DNA of 5,147 bases from an uncultured Eubacteriales bacterium (GTDB lineage Bacteria; Bacillota_A; Clostridia; Oscillospirales; Oscillospiraceae), in contig CATJRT010000096.1 of assembly GCA_949742895.1 (NCBI GenBank), positions 1-5,147 on the forward strand, written 5' to 3'. The notes under the pieces were generated by a model. That model did no database searches. It saw only the letters and a list, made by a program, of their open reading frames with translations, and was not told the origin of the DNA. Every line of letters starts with the position of its first letter. Position 1 is the first letter of the stretch. Positions 1-5,007 of the stretch are shown here, in pieces. A program made the position numbers and the translations under genes.

Positions 1-94
1 AGATCTCTACCATCTTGTCAAATGTTGCCCGCTTTACCCCCGTGATTCTCCGGAATTTTGTGTTTGAATATTCTGATATCTTTTCGTATTTCAT
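1..94 (-). CDS. Transposase, IS5-family-like, N-terminal fragment (31 codons visible)
   Basis: The ATG at 94-92 opens a frame that runs off the left edge without a stop. It begins MKYEKISEYSNTKF and continues with RRITGVKRATFDKMVEI. The pattern FRR-(I/L)-TGVK-x-x-TF-x-KMVE is typical of the N-terminal helix-turn-helix region of DDE transposases of the IS5 family (HTH_Tnp_4 type). The catalytic DDE residues would lie beyond the window, so I cannot say whether the gene is intact. The enzyme would cut and join the ends of its own element. A GGGGAG tract abuts the ATG with no spacer, which is too close for a normal ribosome binding site, and a promoter-like sequence ends just 6 bases upstream, so the message may be leaderless. 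The family call rests on this short stretch and on recall. Confidence 0.72.
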   Translation of the reverse strand, partial: MKYEKISEYSNTKFRRITGVKRATFDKMVEI

Positions 95-100
95 CTCCCC

Positions 101-128
101 ATTTTACCACTGTCACTTATTTTCGCAA
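101..128 (-). promoter_or_regulatory. Possible sigma-A-type promoter of the transposase, inside the IS end
   Basis: Reading the minus strand, TTGCGA (128-123) and TAAAAT (106-101) are separated by 16 bases. The expected start of transcription is about 7 bases past the -10 box, near position 94, which is the first base of the transposase ATG. The -35 box falls inside the proposed terminal repeat, an arrangement seen in other IS elements. The promoter points out of the window and would not drive the operon. Confidence 0.4.
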
Positions 129-135
129 GAGGTCT

Positions 136-518
136 ATTTTACCTTATCTTTTGTGCAATCGGCGGACTTAGACCCTGACGCGGAGTCTTCAAAGCACAAC
201 TGCAAAGAGACTGAGACAGCCCACCGTTTTCACGGCGAACTGTCTCAGCCGATTCAAAAAAGAGAGGGAGGAGTTGTCATTGCTTCTGACAGTGTTAAGA
301 ATACCACATTTGGCGATGAAGTGATGGATAGCCTTTGAAGTATCTTTAAACATTTTGTAAAGGCTTAGATTTGGTCATGGGGTGTGCATGGAGCAAAGGT
401 CTGTGCCGGCCGGGTATTCCGCAGAAGCTCCAACGCCTGCAGGGCAGCAGTCAAATCACCAGTACAGAGCCACACCCGGCCTGGCGGTAGGTAGTGCAGG
501 AGACAGGAGCCCCTGCCA
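136..518. other. Region without a convincing gene between the amidase and the IS end
   Basis: These 383 bases hold no gene I can support. From 518 down to about 365 the sequence is GC-rich like the operon. A minus-strand open frame there (365-568, overlapping the amidase end) reads LTAALQALELLRNTRP in its middle and uses plausible codons, but it has no credible start or ribosome binding site. It could be the remnant of a gene whose front is lost. A 22-codon ATG frame (519-451) begins on the amidase stop (TGATG) but has no Shine-Dalgarno and no recognisable content. From about 365 to 136 the sequence is AT-richer and contains a loose 7-bp inverted repeat (330-336 with 359-365) and the strong hairpin at 211-248. 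A 54-codon minus frame (353-189) runs through that hairpin and lacks a ribosome binding site. It looks like chromosomal edge or decayed mobile DNA next to an IS. Confidence 0.55.
211..248 (-). terminator. Strong hairpin, probable terminator of the operon or an element-end palindrome
   Basis: CTGAGACAG (211-219) pairs perfectly with CTGTCTCAG (240-248). Inside it CCGT (224-227) pairs with ACGG (232-235) around a 4-base loop, giving a two-tier hairpin. On the minus strand it is followed by TCTCTTTGC, a weak T-rich tract. On the plus strand no T run follows. It is the first strong hairpin downstream of the amidase, about 270 bases past its stop, so it could end the operon transcript. The arms also resemble the inverted ends of some mobile elements, so a role as a repeat or IS remnant cannot be excluded. 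Confidence 0.45.
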
Positions 519-1259
519 TCAAAGTAGGGTGATAAAACTGCTGTTGGCATAGCCCACAGCGCCGTCAAAGGACACCAGATACCAGCCCTGCCACTGGTTT
601 AGGATGGTCAGCCGCGCACCGTCGTAGGCTTTGGCAATAACAGGAGCGGAGGTATCCGGGCGGGAGCGGATGTTCAAATAGCCCCAATCCACATCTACCA
701 TACCCTGCCGGGAAGGGGTTGGGGTGAGAAAGGGGATGCCGAAGTATTCGGTAAGGGAGAGGACGATGTTTCGGGCGGTTTCATCCAAATGGGTTTTGAT
801 CCAGGTGGCGTCGTCTGCATTGTCGTGATAACCCAGCTCAATGAACACTGATGGGGCGCGGGGCTGGCGCACCTCACCAATGGAGGTGGTGGCCTCTGCC
901 CTAACCCTGTTAGGTAGGGGATAAATGGCTTTCAGATTATTGGCCACGATTTCTGCTGCCCGCTTACCGTTGGAGCTGCCAGGATAGTAGAACACGATGA
1001 TGCCACGGGTTCCGCCGTAGTTACTGGGGGCAGAGGCATTGGAGTGGAGTGCAAGGTGGAGATCGTAAGTACCGGCGTTGGATGCCCGTATGGAAGACGC
1101 AGCGGTCATATCCGGAGTGTTGCGGGAAAATTGGATGCCGGAAGCGTTGAGGTAGGGAACCATGGCGTCTGCCAGACGGTTCATCCACTCTTCCTCACTG
1201 CCGCCATTGACATACATATTTGCTTCTTGAGTAGAGGGAGAAAGATATATAATTGGCAT
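519..1259 (-). CDS. N-acetylmuramoyl-L-alanine amidase (Amidase_3 type) with C-terminal SH3b domain
   Basis: Predicted to cut the bond between N-acetylmuramic acid and L-alanine in peptidoglycan. Length is 246 residues. Residues 3-175 match the Amidase_3 fold: an acidic EEE at 22-24 (one usually binds zinc), LALHSNAS at 69-76 with zinc-ligand His72, and FIELGYHDN at 139-147 with likely catalytic Glu141. Residues 186-246 form a bacterial SH3 domain (LNIRSRPD at 195-202, GWYLVS at 225-230, GYANSSF at 236-242), usually a wall-binding module. The first motif reads YLSPSTQEANMYVNGG instead of the canonical DPGHGG, so the usual first zinc ligand is absent. I recall other clostridial and phage-type amidases with this SPSxQ start. 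There is no signal peptide or membrane segment, so export is unexplained; an endolysin-like or non-classical route is possible. The start is supported by AAGGAGGG (1274-1267), 7 bases before the ATG. It follows rsmA after 66 bases that hold its own promoter-like sequence and a hairpin. Confidence 0.88.
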   Translation of the reverse strand: MPIIYLSPSTQEANMYVNGGSEEEWMNRLADAMVPYLNASGIQFSRNTPDMTAASSIRASNAGTYDLHLALHSNASAPSNYGGTRGIIVFYYPGSSNGKRAAEIVANNLKAIYPLPNRVRAEATTSIGEVRQPRAPSVFIELGYHDNADDATWIKTHLDETARNIVLSLTEYFGIPFLTPTPSRQGMVDVDWGYLNIRSRPDTSAPVIAKAYDGARLTILNQWQGWYLVSFDGAVGYANSSFITLL

Positions 1260-1266
1260 AGGAAAA

Positions 1267-1316
1267 CCCTCCTTCGTTTCATCCTATGCGGTAGGGCGGG
1301 ATTTGACAAAGGAGGG
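1267..1316 (-). promoter_or_regulatory. Hairpin that would mask the amidase ribosome binding site
   Basis: On the minus-strand RNA, CCCUCCUUUGU (1316-1306) can pair with ACGAAGGAGGG (1277-1267) over 11 bp with one G-U pair and a 28-base loop. The 3' arm contains the whole Shine-Dalgarno sequence of the amidase. Read-through RNA from rsmA would carry both arms and could hide the ribosome binding site. RNA started at the promoter in the loop would carry only the 3' arm and leave it free. The hairpin is followed by UUUUCC, so weak termination is an alternative role. Confidence 0.5.
1281..1309 (-). promoter_or_regulatory. Predicted sigma-A-type promoter for the amidase gene
   Basis: On the minus strand TTGTCA (1309-1304) and TAGGAT (1286-1281) are separated by 17 bases, one mismatch and two mismatches from the sigma-A consensus hexamers. 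The predicted start near 1274 would leave a leader of about 15 bases, just long enough to include AAGGAGGG. It lies in the rsmA-amidase gap, so the amidase could be expressed independently of the ribosome block. Confidence 0.5.
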
Positions 1317-1325
1317 AAATGAGGT

Positions 1326-2174
1326 TTAAGACAGGCGGTGAACCAGGGCGGTGAACTCTTCCAGCCCTAAACGTTCCCCCCGAACCGTTTCTTCAAGTCC
1401 GCAGTCCAAAATGATTTGCCGGAGCTGGTCCTTGGAAAACCGGCTACTGTAGGCGGCAGACAGTGCATTAAGCAGAGTCTTGCGGCGCTGGGCAAAGGCG
1501 GCATGGATAACCGCAAATAATGTGTCAGGGTTTACATCCACAGGCGGCTGAAGACGTGGAGTCAACCGCACCACAGCAGAAGTGACCTTGGGAGCGGGAA
1601 GGAAGCACTCTGGAGGAACCTCAAACAAAAGCTCACATTGTGCGTGATATTGGCAGAACAGGGAAAAGGCCCCACAGTCCGAGGTCCCAGGGGCAGCGCA
1701 GATTCGATTTGCCACTTCCCGCTGGATCATTATGGTGATGGAGCGGAAGCGGTTCAGCTCCAGTAGGCGGGTGATAACCGGGGTGGTGATGTTATAGGGA
1801 AGGTTGGCACATACATTTGGTGTAAAATCAGAGAACTTGTCGGATATTACAGCATCAAGATCCAGCTTCATCACATCGCCGGAGAGGATTTCTACGTTAG
1901 GACAATCTCCCAGCGTTTCCCGCAGGATGGGCAGGAGAGATGTATCCAGCTCGACAGCGGCCACTTTACCTGCCCGCTGGGCTAACTGCCGGGTGAGGGG
2001 GCCAATGCCGGGGCCGATTTCCAGCACAGCACAGTGTTCGTCCAGTCCAGCGGCGTCGGCAATGTCCCGCGGTACCCAGTCTGCAATGAGAAAGTTCTGC
2101 CCCATGGACTTTGAGAAGTAAAAGCCGTGGCGTGCCAACAAAGCCTTGATTTCATGGATGTCAGTGAGATTCAT
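1326..2174 (-). CDS. rsmA: 16S rRNA (adenine1518-N6/adenine1519-N6)-dimethyltransferase
   Basis: RsmA (KsgA) transfers four methyl groups from S-adenosylmethionine to two adjacent adenosines near the 3' end of 16S rRNA, a late checkpoint of 30S assembly; its loss typically gives kasugamycin resistance. The 282-residue length is normal. Visible motifs in order are SMGQNFL (23-29), the SAM-binding VLEIGPGIGPLT (50-61), the acidic VELD (74-77), GD at 99-100, the catalytic NLPYNI (124-129), QREVA (151-155), PAPKVTSAVV (193-202) and FAQRRKTL (227-234). The C-terminal RNA-contacting helical part is present. The ATG overlaps the deaminase stop as ATGA, and AAGGGAG in the last deaminase codons serves as the ribosome binding site, so the two are probably translationally coupled. 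In many Bacillota rsmA follows rnmV; here it does not. Confidence 0.97.
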   Translation of the reverse strand: MNLTDIHEIKALLARHGFYFSKSMGQNFLIADWVPRDIADAAGLDEHCAVLEIGPGIGPLTRQLAQRAGKVAAVELDTSLLPILRETLGDCPNVEILSGDVMKLDLDAVISDKFSDFTPNVCANLPYNITTPVITRLLELNRFRSITIMIQREVANRICAAPGTSDCGAFSLFCQYHAQCELLFEVPPECFLPAPKVTSAVVRLTPRLQPPVDVNPDTLFAVIHAAFAQRRKTLLNALSAAYSSRFSKDQLRQIILDCGLEETVRGERLGLEEFTALVHRLS

Positions 2175-2620
2175 TGGAATTCTCCCTTCTGGCTTTGCTG
2201 AGCTTCATACCGGTCCATTCCCCACCAGTTGGGCAGCAGATCCTTTAGGGTGACGGTCTCACGTTTTTCATAGTCTACCAAAATTTCCATATTTTGATTT
2301 TCCAGGGCGAGCTGCAAAAAAAACTCCCGGCAGGCGCCACAGGGCATCCCGCTTCCTCCGCCATATGGCGCTTTGTCCCGGAAGGTAATCAGCCGCTTGA
2401 CAATGGTCTGTCCGCTGCTCACGTACATATTCAGTGCTGCCAGCCGCTCGGCACACAGGTCAAGCACGTCGGAACAGCTCTCCACACAGAAGCCTGTGAA
2501 AGTTTCGCCGTTTTCTGCCTCCAGAGCGTATACCACATGGTGGGCATAGATGAATGGAGAAACCTCTTCCGGGTGATACAAATCCCTTGCCTTTTGATAT
2601 AATTTTTCCCAGATATCCAT
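2171..2620 (-). CDS. Cytidine-deaminase-family zinc hydrolase, substrate uncertain
   Basis: A 149-residue protein with the hallmarks of small zinc-dependent nucleoside deaminases: CAER (56-59) supplies a zinc-ligand cysteine and the catalytic Glu58, and MPCGACRE (92-99) supplies Cys94 and Cys97. Length and layout fit the homotetrameric cytidine deaminase type, which turns cytidine or deoxycytidine into uridine forms for pyrimidine salvage in the cytoplasm. The segment before the active site reads FCVESCSDVLDLCAER, whereas typical enzymes have an N-x-E-N pattern contacting the ribose; Glu47 seems kept while the expected Asn is Cys45. The substrate may therefore be ordinary cytidine or another cytosine-like compound (blasticidin S deaminase is a known relative). 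The ribosome binding site AGAGGT overlaps the end of the trmD fusion gene and lies 6 bases before the ATG. The stop overlaps the rsmA start, so the gene is in the same operon. Confidence 0.88.
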   Translation of the reverse strand: MDIWEKLYQKARDLYHPEEVSPFIYAHHVVYALEAENGETFTGFCVESCSDVLDLCAERLAALNMYVSSGQTIVKRLITFRDKAPYGGGSGMPCGACREFFLQLALENQNMEILVDYEKRETVTLKDLLPNWWGMDRYEAQQSQKGEFQ

Positions 2621-2624
2621 TCTG

Positions 2625-3914
2625 TTACCTCTGTTTCAGCCGCTTTTCGTAGGCTGACCGCCGTGGATCATGGCCATCGTTAACTGTTACGGTTACGTTT
2701 CCGCGGTATTGAAAACCGTTCCGGCGTATCAGCCCCTGCATAGCTTTGTTTTTCTTGTGGGTGTCCGCCCGAAGCCAGCCGATGCCCTGTGCCAGAGCCA
2801 TCCCTTCACATTCCGCGATGATACGGTCTGCCAATCCGGAGCCCCGGTATTTGTCCGCCAAAGCGCAGCGGTGAAGGACAGCATAGGGCTCGTCCGATGA
2901 CCACTTTCCGTCAGAGATAGCGGAGTAGGCCGGCTCAGGGAGCGTGGAGAGTACGAAAAAGGCGCATATTTCATCCTTACAGGTGAGTACGAAGCATTCT
3001 TCGCGGTGAAGGTCCGCCAGGAAATGCCGCCGCTCAGGGTAACCGTCCTGCCATTGATCTATTTTGCGGGAGGCCAGAAAGCTCTGAGCCTGGCCAGTGA
3101 TATCTAATATGGTGGGGAGATCGCCTTCCTTTGCCGGACGGCACTCCAACGGCTGGGGTAAGGAAGGGCGGTTTAAGTCCCGCTCCAGCTCTGCCAGCAG
3201 CTTTTGGTCTGCCTTGGAAGAAAGGCTCAACTTTTCATACAGGTCGGGCCGCCGCTGGCGGGTGCGGAGGATAGACTGCTTGCGCCTCCAGCGTTCCACG
3301 CCTGCGTGGTTGCCGGTGAGTAGCTCAGGAGGGACGGCCCTGCCGTGCCAGATCTCGGGCCGGGAGTACTGGGGGTATTCCAGCAGACCGTCCCAGTGGC
3401 TTTCGTTTTCAAAACATTCGGGGTCGGACAGCACGCCGGGAACCAGACGGCACACGGCGTCCGCCACCGCCATAGCGGCAATCTCCCCGCCGGTGAGGAC
3501 GAAATCGCCTAAGGAGATTTCCTCATCCACACATTCGTCGATAAACCGCTGGTCGATGCCCTCATAGTGGCCGCAAACCAAGATGAGATGGCCATGCTCC
3601 CAGGCCAGACGCTTGGCGTCTACCTGAGTAAATGTTTTGCCGCAGGGAGATAGGTAGATGGTGCGGGGCTTTTTATTCGCTTGGGCACAGATGTGGTTCC
3701 AACAGTGATAGAGGGGGTCTGCCTGCATAACTGCCCCCCGACCTCCGCCATATGGATAATCGTCTACCTGCTTCTGCTTATTTTGGGTATAGTCACGGAT
3801 TTGATGGGTCTCGATGCGCAGGATATCCCGTTCCTGGGCGCGACCCAGGATGGACTCGGACAGCACATCCCCCACTGTGTCAGGGAATAATGTCATGATA
3901 TCAATTTGATACAT
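2625..3914 (-). CDS. trmD: TrmD tRNA (guanine37-N1)-methyltransferase fused to a GNAT acetyltransferase domain
   Basis: Residues 1-245 are a full TrmD, which uses SAM to methylate G37 of tRNAs and prevents +1 frameshifting. Motifs: MYQIDIMTLFP at the start, YGGGRGAVM (55-63), YLSPCGKTF (87-95), CGHYEGIDQRF (114-124), SLGDFVLTGGE (134-144) and GLLEYPQYSRP (176-186), the SPOUT knot residues. By alignment with E. coli TrmD from memory, catalytic Asp169 corresponds to Glu171 here, a change I recall in other clostridial TrmDs. Residues about 257-425 form a complete GNAT N-acetyltransferase domain: CRPAKEGDLPTI (258-269), the acetyl-CoA loop KYRGSGLA (355-362) and DTHKKNKAM with RRNGF (384-401). 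Its substrate is unknown. The frame is continuous, with no stop, internal Met or Shine-Dalgarno at the junction, so this is one 429-residue protein against about 240 for ordinary TrmD. The start is 2 bases after the rimM stop, with GAGGG inside the rimM end. Confidence 0.95.
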   Translation of the reverse strand: MYQIDIMTLFPDTVGDVLSESILGRAQERDILRIETHQIRDYTQNKQKQVDDYPYGGGRGAVMQADPLYHCWNHICAQANKKPRTIYLSPCGKTFTQVDAKRLAWEHGHLILVCGHYEGIDQRFIDECVDEEISLGDFVLTGGEIAAMAVADAVCRLVPGVLSDPECFENESHWDGLLEYPQYSRPEIWHGRAVPPELLTGNHAGVERWRRKQSILRTRQRRPDLYEKLSLSSKADQKLLAELERDLNRPSLPQPLECRPAKEGDLPTILDITGQAQSFLASRKIDQWQDGYPERRHFLADLHREECFVLTCKDEICAFFVLSTLPEPAYSAISDGKWSSDEPYAVLHRCALADKYRGSGLADRIIAECEGMALAQGIGWLRADTHKKNKAMQGLIRRNGFQYRGNVTVTVNDGHDPRRSAYEKRLKQR

Positions 3915-3916
3915 AG

Positions 3917-4399
3917 TTACATACCCTCAATAAGCCGGACTTTGATGTATCCGACCTCAATGTTGGTCTCCAGGATGAATTCAGGAACGGCAGGGATCAT
4001 AATCTCTCGCTGGCCGGACACCACATAGACTTGCTGATGAGAGGGGGAGAGGACCTCTTTCAGGGTCCCCAGCCTGCGCCCCTCCTCGTCCACCACGTCC
4101 AGCCCCACAATATCTGCCAGAAAGAACGCACCCTCCGGCAGTTTGGCATCGGTCCGGCTAAGCTGGACCGTTTTGCCCTTGAGGAGCATGGCGGACTCTA
4201 CGCTGTCCGTTCCCTCCAGCTTGACGATGACGCTGCCTTTGTGGACGCGGGCAGACGTCACCTGTATGGGTGCGCCGTCAATATATAAGGTGGAGAGTCG
4301 AAGCAGAAAGTCCGGGTTATCTGTCCAGGGAACTACGCGGACCTCGCCGCGCAGTCCGTGGGTGTTGACCACCTGTCCACAGTCAAGAAATCTGTTCAT
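3917..4399 (-). CDS. rimM: Ribosome maturation factor RimM
   Basis: RimM binds ribosomal protein S19 in the 30S head and helps late 16S rRNA processing and folding. From the ATG at 4399 the protein has 160 residues, close to the usual length. The N-terminal beta-barrel shows GQVVNTHGLRGEVRV (8-22), and the C-terminal PRC barrel shows FFLADIVGLDV (92-102) and IMIPAVPEFI (133-142), ending VRLIEGM. A frame extension to 4414 exists but begins with TTG and would make the Shine-Dalgarno GGGAGG (4412-4407) part of the coding sequence; that GGGAGG lies 7 bases before the ATG at 4399, so the shorter start is preferred. It is followed after 2 bases by trmD, the usual partner. Just upstream is a strong terminator-like hairpin, so rimM and everything after it may be expressed less than rpsP and khpA. 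Confidence 0.96.
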   Translation of the reverse strand: MNRFLDCGQVVNTHGLRGEVRVVPWTDNPDFLLRLSTLYIDGAPIQVTSARVHKGSVIVKLEGTDSVESAMLLKGKTVQLSRTDAKLPEGAFFLADIVGLDVVDEEGRRLGTLKEVLSPSHQQVYVVSGQREIMIPAVPEFILETNIEVGYIKVRLIEGM

Positions 4400-4412
4400 A
4401 TGTCTGCCTCCC

Positions 4413-4444
4413 AAAAAGAACAGGCGGGGTCTATCCCCGCCTGT
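4413..4444 (-). terminator. Intrinsic terminator or attenuator between khpA and rimM
   Basis: On the minus strand ACAGGCGGGG (4444-4435) and CCCCGCCTGT (4429-4420) form a perfect 10-bp stem with a 5-base loop, immediately followed by TCTTTTT (4419-4413). This is a textbook Rho-independent terminator 9 bases after the khpA stop. The T tract touches the rimM Shine-Dalgarno GGGAGG (4412-4407), so the structure could also limit rimM translation. No promoter is evident between it and rimM, which implies partial read-through or regulated termination. Confidence 0.85.
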
Positions 4445-4453
4445 ACGGTCGAT

Positions 4454-4684
4454 TCAATCAACGATGTCGACTGAAATCTTTTTGCCCTGGCGCTGGGCCA
4501 CCGAGCGCATCAGCGCCCGGATCTCCTTGGCAATACGGCCTTGCCGGCCAATCACCTTGCCCATGTCCTCCGGGGCCACCCGAAGCTCCAGTACCGTCTC
4601 GGCAGGCGTCTCATACTCGGAGACAGACACAGCATCGGGAGCGTCTACCAGGCTGCAGGCAATATAAGTGAGCAATTCCTTCAT
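4454..4684 (-). CDS. khpA: KH-domain RNA-binding protein KhpA (YlqC family)
   Basis: A 76-residue protein formed of one KH domain. The RNA-binding GxxG loop is visible in KVIGRQGR (43-50, Gly46 to Gly49), followed by the helix IAKEIRALMRSVAQRQGKKI, and the C-terminal strand VDIVD. The N-terminal MKELLTYIACSLVD is the usual start of the family. In Bacillota KhpA pairs with KhpB (Jag/EloR) and binds many RNAs, affecting cell elongation and division; this is knowledge from streptococci and related bacteria. The position between rpsP and rimM is the standard one. It begins 17 bases after the rpsP stop, with TTGGAGG 4 bases before the ATG, a rather short spacing. A terminator hairpin follows closely, so rpsP-khpA may be a separate short transcript. 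Confidence 0.95.
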   Translation of the reverse strand: MKELLTYIACSLVDAPDAVSVSEYETPAETVLELRVAPEDMGKVIGRQGRIAKEIRALMRSVAQRQGKKISVDIVD

Positions 4685-4701
4685 GTGGCCTCCAATTTGT
4701 G

Positions 4702-4938
4702 TTACAGGCCGGCCTTTTTCAGCAGGGCGCGCACGGTATCGGTAGGCTGAGCGCCGGTGCGGATCCAGGCCTGGGCGCGCTCCACGTCAATGTTGACGGC
4801 AGCGGGGTCCTGACGGGGGTCATAGGTACCGATCTCCTCAATGAAGCGGCCGTCCCGGGGATAGCGGGAGTCGGCCACCACCACGCGGTAGAAGGGGGCC
4901 TTCTTGGCGCCCATGCGGCGCAGACGAATCTTAACCAT
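4702..4938 (-). CDS. rpsP: 30S ribosomal protein S16
   Basis: S16 binds 16S rRNA early in 30S assembly and stabilises the body of the small subunit. The 78-residue length is slightly short of the commonest 80-90 but within the family. The N-terminal [20 protein letters not shown] is diagnostic, followed by [21 protein letters not shown] (21-41) and the C-terminal [20 protein letters not shown] (58-77). The start at 4938 has a strong GGAGGTGA ribosome binding site with 7 bases before the ATG. It is the first gene of the rpsP-khpA-rimM-trmD block. About 70 bases separate it from the upstream gene's stop; they include a small hairpin but no promoter that I can place confidently. Confidence 0.98.
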   Translation of the reverse strand: MVKIRLRRMGAKKAPFYRVVVADSRYPRDGRFIEEIGTYDPRQDPAAVNIDVERAQAWIRTGAQPTDTVRALLKKAGL

Positions 4939-4975
4939 TGTATCTTCACCTCCAAAAGTAGTCGTTCGTTATGGT

Positions 4976-4993
4976 AAAAGTCCCGAAAGGGAC
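4976..4993 (-). terminator. Weak terminator-like hairpin upstream of rpsP
   Basis: On the minus strand GTCCC (4993-4989) pairs with GGGAC (4984-4980) around the loop TTTC, followed by TTTT (4979-4976). The stem is only 5 bp, so this is a weak terminator at most for the upstream zinc-ribbon gene. It may instead be a leader structure for rpsP. Confidence 0.3.
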
Positions 4994-5007
4994 GTAAACC
5001 AACCGGG

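Larger units (their letters stand above)
1..135 (-). mobile_element. End of an insertion sequence (IS5-family-like), cut by the window edge
   Basis: The left 135 bases hold the 5' end of a transposase gene and, upstream of it, a probable IS terminus. The outer boundary is set near 135 because the minus-strand motif AGACCTCTTGCGAAAATAAG (135-116) resembles terminal inverted repeats I recall for IS5-family elements. That is memory, not a database match. The other end and the target-site duplication lie outside the window, so the boundary may be off by a few bases. The sequence is more AT-rich than the operon to the right, which fits acquired DNA. The element sits beyond the amidase gene and interrupts no recognisable gene here. 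Confidence 0.7.

Noticed and set aside
276..303. Plus-strand TTGTCA-N16-TAAGAA promoter-like sequence
   Set aside because: The -10 match is poor and no plus-strand gene follows it.
15..338. Plus-strand open frame of 107 codons
   Set aside because: It runs across the IS boundary and antisense to the transposase start, has no ribosome binding site and has no recognisable protein content.
189..353. Minus-strand 54-codon frame through the hairpin
   Set aside because: No Shine-Dalgarno before its ATG, and its C-terminal part is the translation of the hairpin arm and flank.
1309..1354. Plus-strand AAAGGAGGG followed by an ATG, a perfect-looking start
   Set aside because: The frame stops after 11 codons inside antisense rsmA. 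The purine tract is explained as the 5' arm of the hairpin that pairs with the amidase Shine-Dalgarno.
3097..3567. Plus-strand 156-codon frame antisense to trmD
   Set aside because: A serine- and arginine-rich shadow of GC-rich coding sequence with no start signal; the minus-strand TrmD motifs are unambiguous.
4400..4414. TTG start giving a five-residue longer RimM
   Set aside because: It would place the GGGAGG ribosome binding site inside the coding sequence; the ATG at 4399 has ideal spacing and matches the usual RimM N-terminus.
4143..4667. Plus-strand 174-codon frame across rimM and khpA
   Set aside because: It passes through two conserved genes and the terminator hairpin, and the translation has low-complexity shadow composition.
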